In this document: in pieces, positions 33,408-35,195 of the stretch
How the letters are laid out: each line of letters opens with the position of its first letter
Numbering within the stretch: position 1 is the first letter of the stretch
Source: Saprospiraceae bacterium
Lineage (GTDB): Bacteria > Bacteroidota > Bacteroidia > Chitinophagales > Saprospiraceae
Assembly (NCBI GenBank): GCA_020627705.1
Contig: JAHDGJ010000025.1
Location: forward strand, 1-35,195
Direction: 5' to 3'
DNA: 35,195 nt
Notes under the pieces: generated by a model
The model's input: only the letters and a program-made list of their open reading frames with translations
What the model was told of the DNA's origin: nothing
Databases searched by the model: none
Program-made: the position numbers and the translations under genes

Positions 33408-35101
33408 AAATTCTAAAAATACTTTTCCTAATAAGTTTTGCTTGCCTAAATTGGAATCATCTTTACTCTATGGGAGGCCCTGGTGGCGGTGGCGGTGGTG
33501 ATTGCTTTCAATTTGATACACAAGGCACCATAACTTCTTGTACTAACTGTACTATCGTTGATGGCACAGCAGCAGGAGATATTGACGGCGATGATGCCTT
33601 ACTTGTTCAAGCAAATGCTTGTGGCCCAGTTACTTTAACGGTTGAATATTCTTTTGACTGGAATCAAGGATCAAGTTTTAATTGGATTCATGGGGTTTCT
33701 TTTGATGCCGGTCCACTTTGGACTGATTTTGAAGAAGGGACGCCCCCGGGATGGGTTTATATGGCCGGCGGTGTAACGGGGTGTTGTAGTGGGACGGATT
33801 ATGGACCTGGGTATTACTTTGATGATAATTCTGCTTCAAGTGTTGGAACTGCCGCATCATCTTACACTGAAACATATAGTTTAATGGGTACAATGGGCGT
33901 TATGTGCAGCGCAACTTGGGCATTTGACTATACTGCGGATGGTTCATGTACAGAATGGTGTACTATGGATCCACTAAGTAGTTCTACCGATCCCGCGTGT
34001 GATGGATTATTATATAGTGATATTATAGGAGCTGCTTGGGGAGGTCCAGCACCAAATAGTCCTGCTGCTAATGATGGAGACCCTTCAAATAATTGGGGGT
34101 TTAATTGCGGAATTAACCCAAATGGCACAATGCCTACTTGTCCTACATTTACTTTCGAACTGACCTATTGCCCTACAAATATCAATCCTTCAAATTTCAC
34201 AGAATATATATCTTTCACCACGTCTGCCGATGGTGAGTCAGGATGTTGGTGTACCGATGCTAATTGTGACTATGCTAACGGATTTAATGTCACGATTCAA
34301 AATGCATGTGGTCCAGATGCTTCTTTTGACGCTATTCCAGATGATTATTGCAACGCAACAGCTATATCTCTTAACAATGTTTCTACAGGATATGACAATG
34401 GTTTTATGCCAGATCCAGGAGCTGAATGGACCGGAAATGGAACTGTATCTGGTGGTCCGATCAATGTGAGTTTTAATTATTGTGACAATATTGGAGCTAC
34501 CACGCTCACACATATCGTAGGAGAAAATCAATGTTATGATGGCCCTATAACGGAGACGTTTGAAGTTTGGACACCAGAAATCAAAAATGAGTCAGCCTCA
34601 CCTATGGAAGATTGCGGGGCATTCACGCCGACTTTAAGTGCGGATGTAGATATTGCTGGTACGAACATGACTTGGGGTGGAGGAGGAACTTTGGTATGGC
34701 AAGAAGGAGGGGTCACAGTCACTGATTTTACCGTGACTCCAAGTAATTGTGCTCCAGCTTCTAGGACTTTTACACCTGTATTCGAAACAGGATGTGCGGC
34801 TTGCGATGTGACAGGATCACCAATTACAGTCACAGCGTATCCAAATTTCACAGAAAACGTAGTGTTAAATCCAGCCGAATGCGGTACTGCAGAAGTGCAA
34901 ATTTTAGGAAATGATGGAATAGAGGTTTGCCAATCATATACAGCAAGTTGCCCCAACCCAGGAGATGTACAATCTGTACCCTACACTTTTACGCCTTCGG
35001 GAACTCCACCTGGAGGATGCGCAACGGCAATTTCTGGAACTGTAGAATGTGCTTGTGCTGGATGTAATGCCGAAGCAGGAACAATCAACAACCCTAAATA
35101 A
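33404..35101 (+). CDS. Secreted Cys-rich, Gly-rich protein with C-terminal CxxEAGxIxxxK tail
   Basis: The 565-residue protein has a signal peptide (1-22, ending HLYS). A Gly-rich stretch directly follows (residues 24-32, GGPGGGGGG), then about 500 residues of acidic, Cys-, Asn- and Gly-rich sequence with many paired Cys motifs (CTNC, CWC, CAAC, CACAGC). Trp-rich blocks suggest repeated beta domains. There is no T9SS sorting domain. It ends CNAEAGTINNPK, matching the tail of the product at 28297-29655 in spacing and key residues. It overlaps the small exported protein gene by four bases and is the last complete member of the tightly packed unit that starts at 29928. Its function is unknown; surface polymer or adhesin subunit is one possibility. 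Confidence 0.75.
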   Translation: MKILKILFLISFACLNWNHLYSMGGPGGGGGGDCFQFDTQGTITSCTNCTIVDGTAAGDIDGDDALLVQANACGPVTLTVEYSFDWNQGSSFNWIHGVSFDAGPLWTDFEEGTPPGWVYMAGGVTGCCSGTDYGPGYYFDDNSASSVGTAASSYTETYSLMGTMGVMCSATWAFDYTADGSCTEWCTMDPLSSSTDPACDGLLYSDIIGAAWGGPAPNSPAANDGDPSNNWGFNCGINPNGTMPTCPTFTFELTYCPTNINPSNFTEYISFTTSADGESGCWCTDANCDYANGFNVTIQNACGPDASFDAIPDDYCNATAISLNNVSTGYDNGFMPDPGAEWTGNGTVSGGPINVSFNYCDNIGATTLTHIVGENQCYDGPITETFEVWTPEIKNESASPMEDCGAFTPTLSADVDIAGTNMTWGGGGTLVWQEGGVTVTDFTVTPSNCAPASRTFTPVFETGCAACDVTGSPITVTAYPNFTENVVLNPAECGTAEVQILGNDGIEVCQSYTASCPNPGDVQSVPYTFTPSGTPPGGCATAISGTVECACAGCNAEAGTINNPK

Positions 35102-35175
35102 TATTAAATAGGATTTTAAAAAATGAACATATAGAGAATAGATAAAGAGGAGCCAGAATCGATCAACCGAGAACT

Positions 35176-35195
35176 ATGAAAAAACTGAGAATACA
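35176..35195 (+). CDS. Possible start of next exported protein (partial)
   Basis: An ATG at 35176 opens MKKLRI and runs off the window end. The basic start after a 74-base gap resembles a signal-peptide N-region, but only six codons are visible. If real, the locus continues with another secreted protein. Confidence 0.35.

Overview
The window looks like a chromosomal segment from a Bacteroidota bacterium. The lineage is inferred from protein style, perhaps Saprospiria or a relative. The support is low GC content, several secreted proteins ending in type IX secretion (T9SS) sorting domains, a sigma/FecR/TonB-receptor operon with STN and DUF4974 domains, kynurenine-pathway proteins of Bacteroidota type, a near-perfect TTG-N21-TAnnTTTG promoter in front of the tRNA, and no obvious Shine-Dalgarno sites. 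No search could be run, so all family names rest on motifs and recall.

Layout. 1-890: a non-coding block with a 274-bp duplicated segment, a third partial copy, and tRNA-Arg(UCU) with promoter and terminator, all read on the minus strand. 1049-2553: an SRPBCC-type membrane-anchored protein and a secreted protein with a carboxypeptidase-regulatory-like domain. 2736-5622: a tight three-gene tryptophan/kynurenine unit (3-hydroxyanthranilate dioxygenase, ACMS decarboxylase, kynureninase). The decarboxylase's catalytic HxH motif lies upstream of its first ATG, in frame with the previous gene's stop. 5623-6160: a DUF559 endonuclease-like gene between two copies of a palindromic repeat. 6169-10223 (minus): ECF sigma factor, FecR anti-sigma factor and TonB-dependent receptor, a trans-envelope signalling and uptake operon without a SusD partner.

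10416-18153: two paralogous giant secreted metalloproteases. The first has an added sialate-O-acetylesterase-like domain and MopE-like Asp-rich repeats, and a LuxR-type HTH-only protein follows it. 18286-19392: a HisC-like aminotransferase. 19389-22174 (minus): a large periplasmic zinc metalloprotease and a small exported protein. 22402-23892: an S41-type peptidase. 24319-28159: two T9SS-sorted proteins flanking an M11-like zinc metalloprotease lipoprotein. Four different HExxH proteases lie within 16 kb.

28297-35101: the most unusual stretch. Two membrane-embedded spermidine-synthase-like proteins are encoded back to back, followed by a small exported protein and a Cys-rich secreted protein overlapping it by 4 nt. 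A second Cys-rich secreted protein lies just upstream. The two Cys-rich proteins are otherwise different but both stop with the same aligned 12-residue tail, C-x2-E-A-G-x-I-x3-K at the exact C-terminus, and neither carries a T9SS domain. This could be an undescribed C-terminal tag handled by the neighbouring membrane enzymes, or a conserved domain boundary from larger adhesins. A further exported protein may start at 35176 and run off the window.
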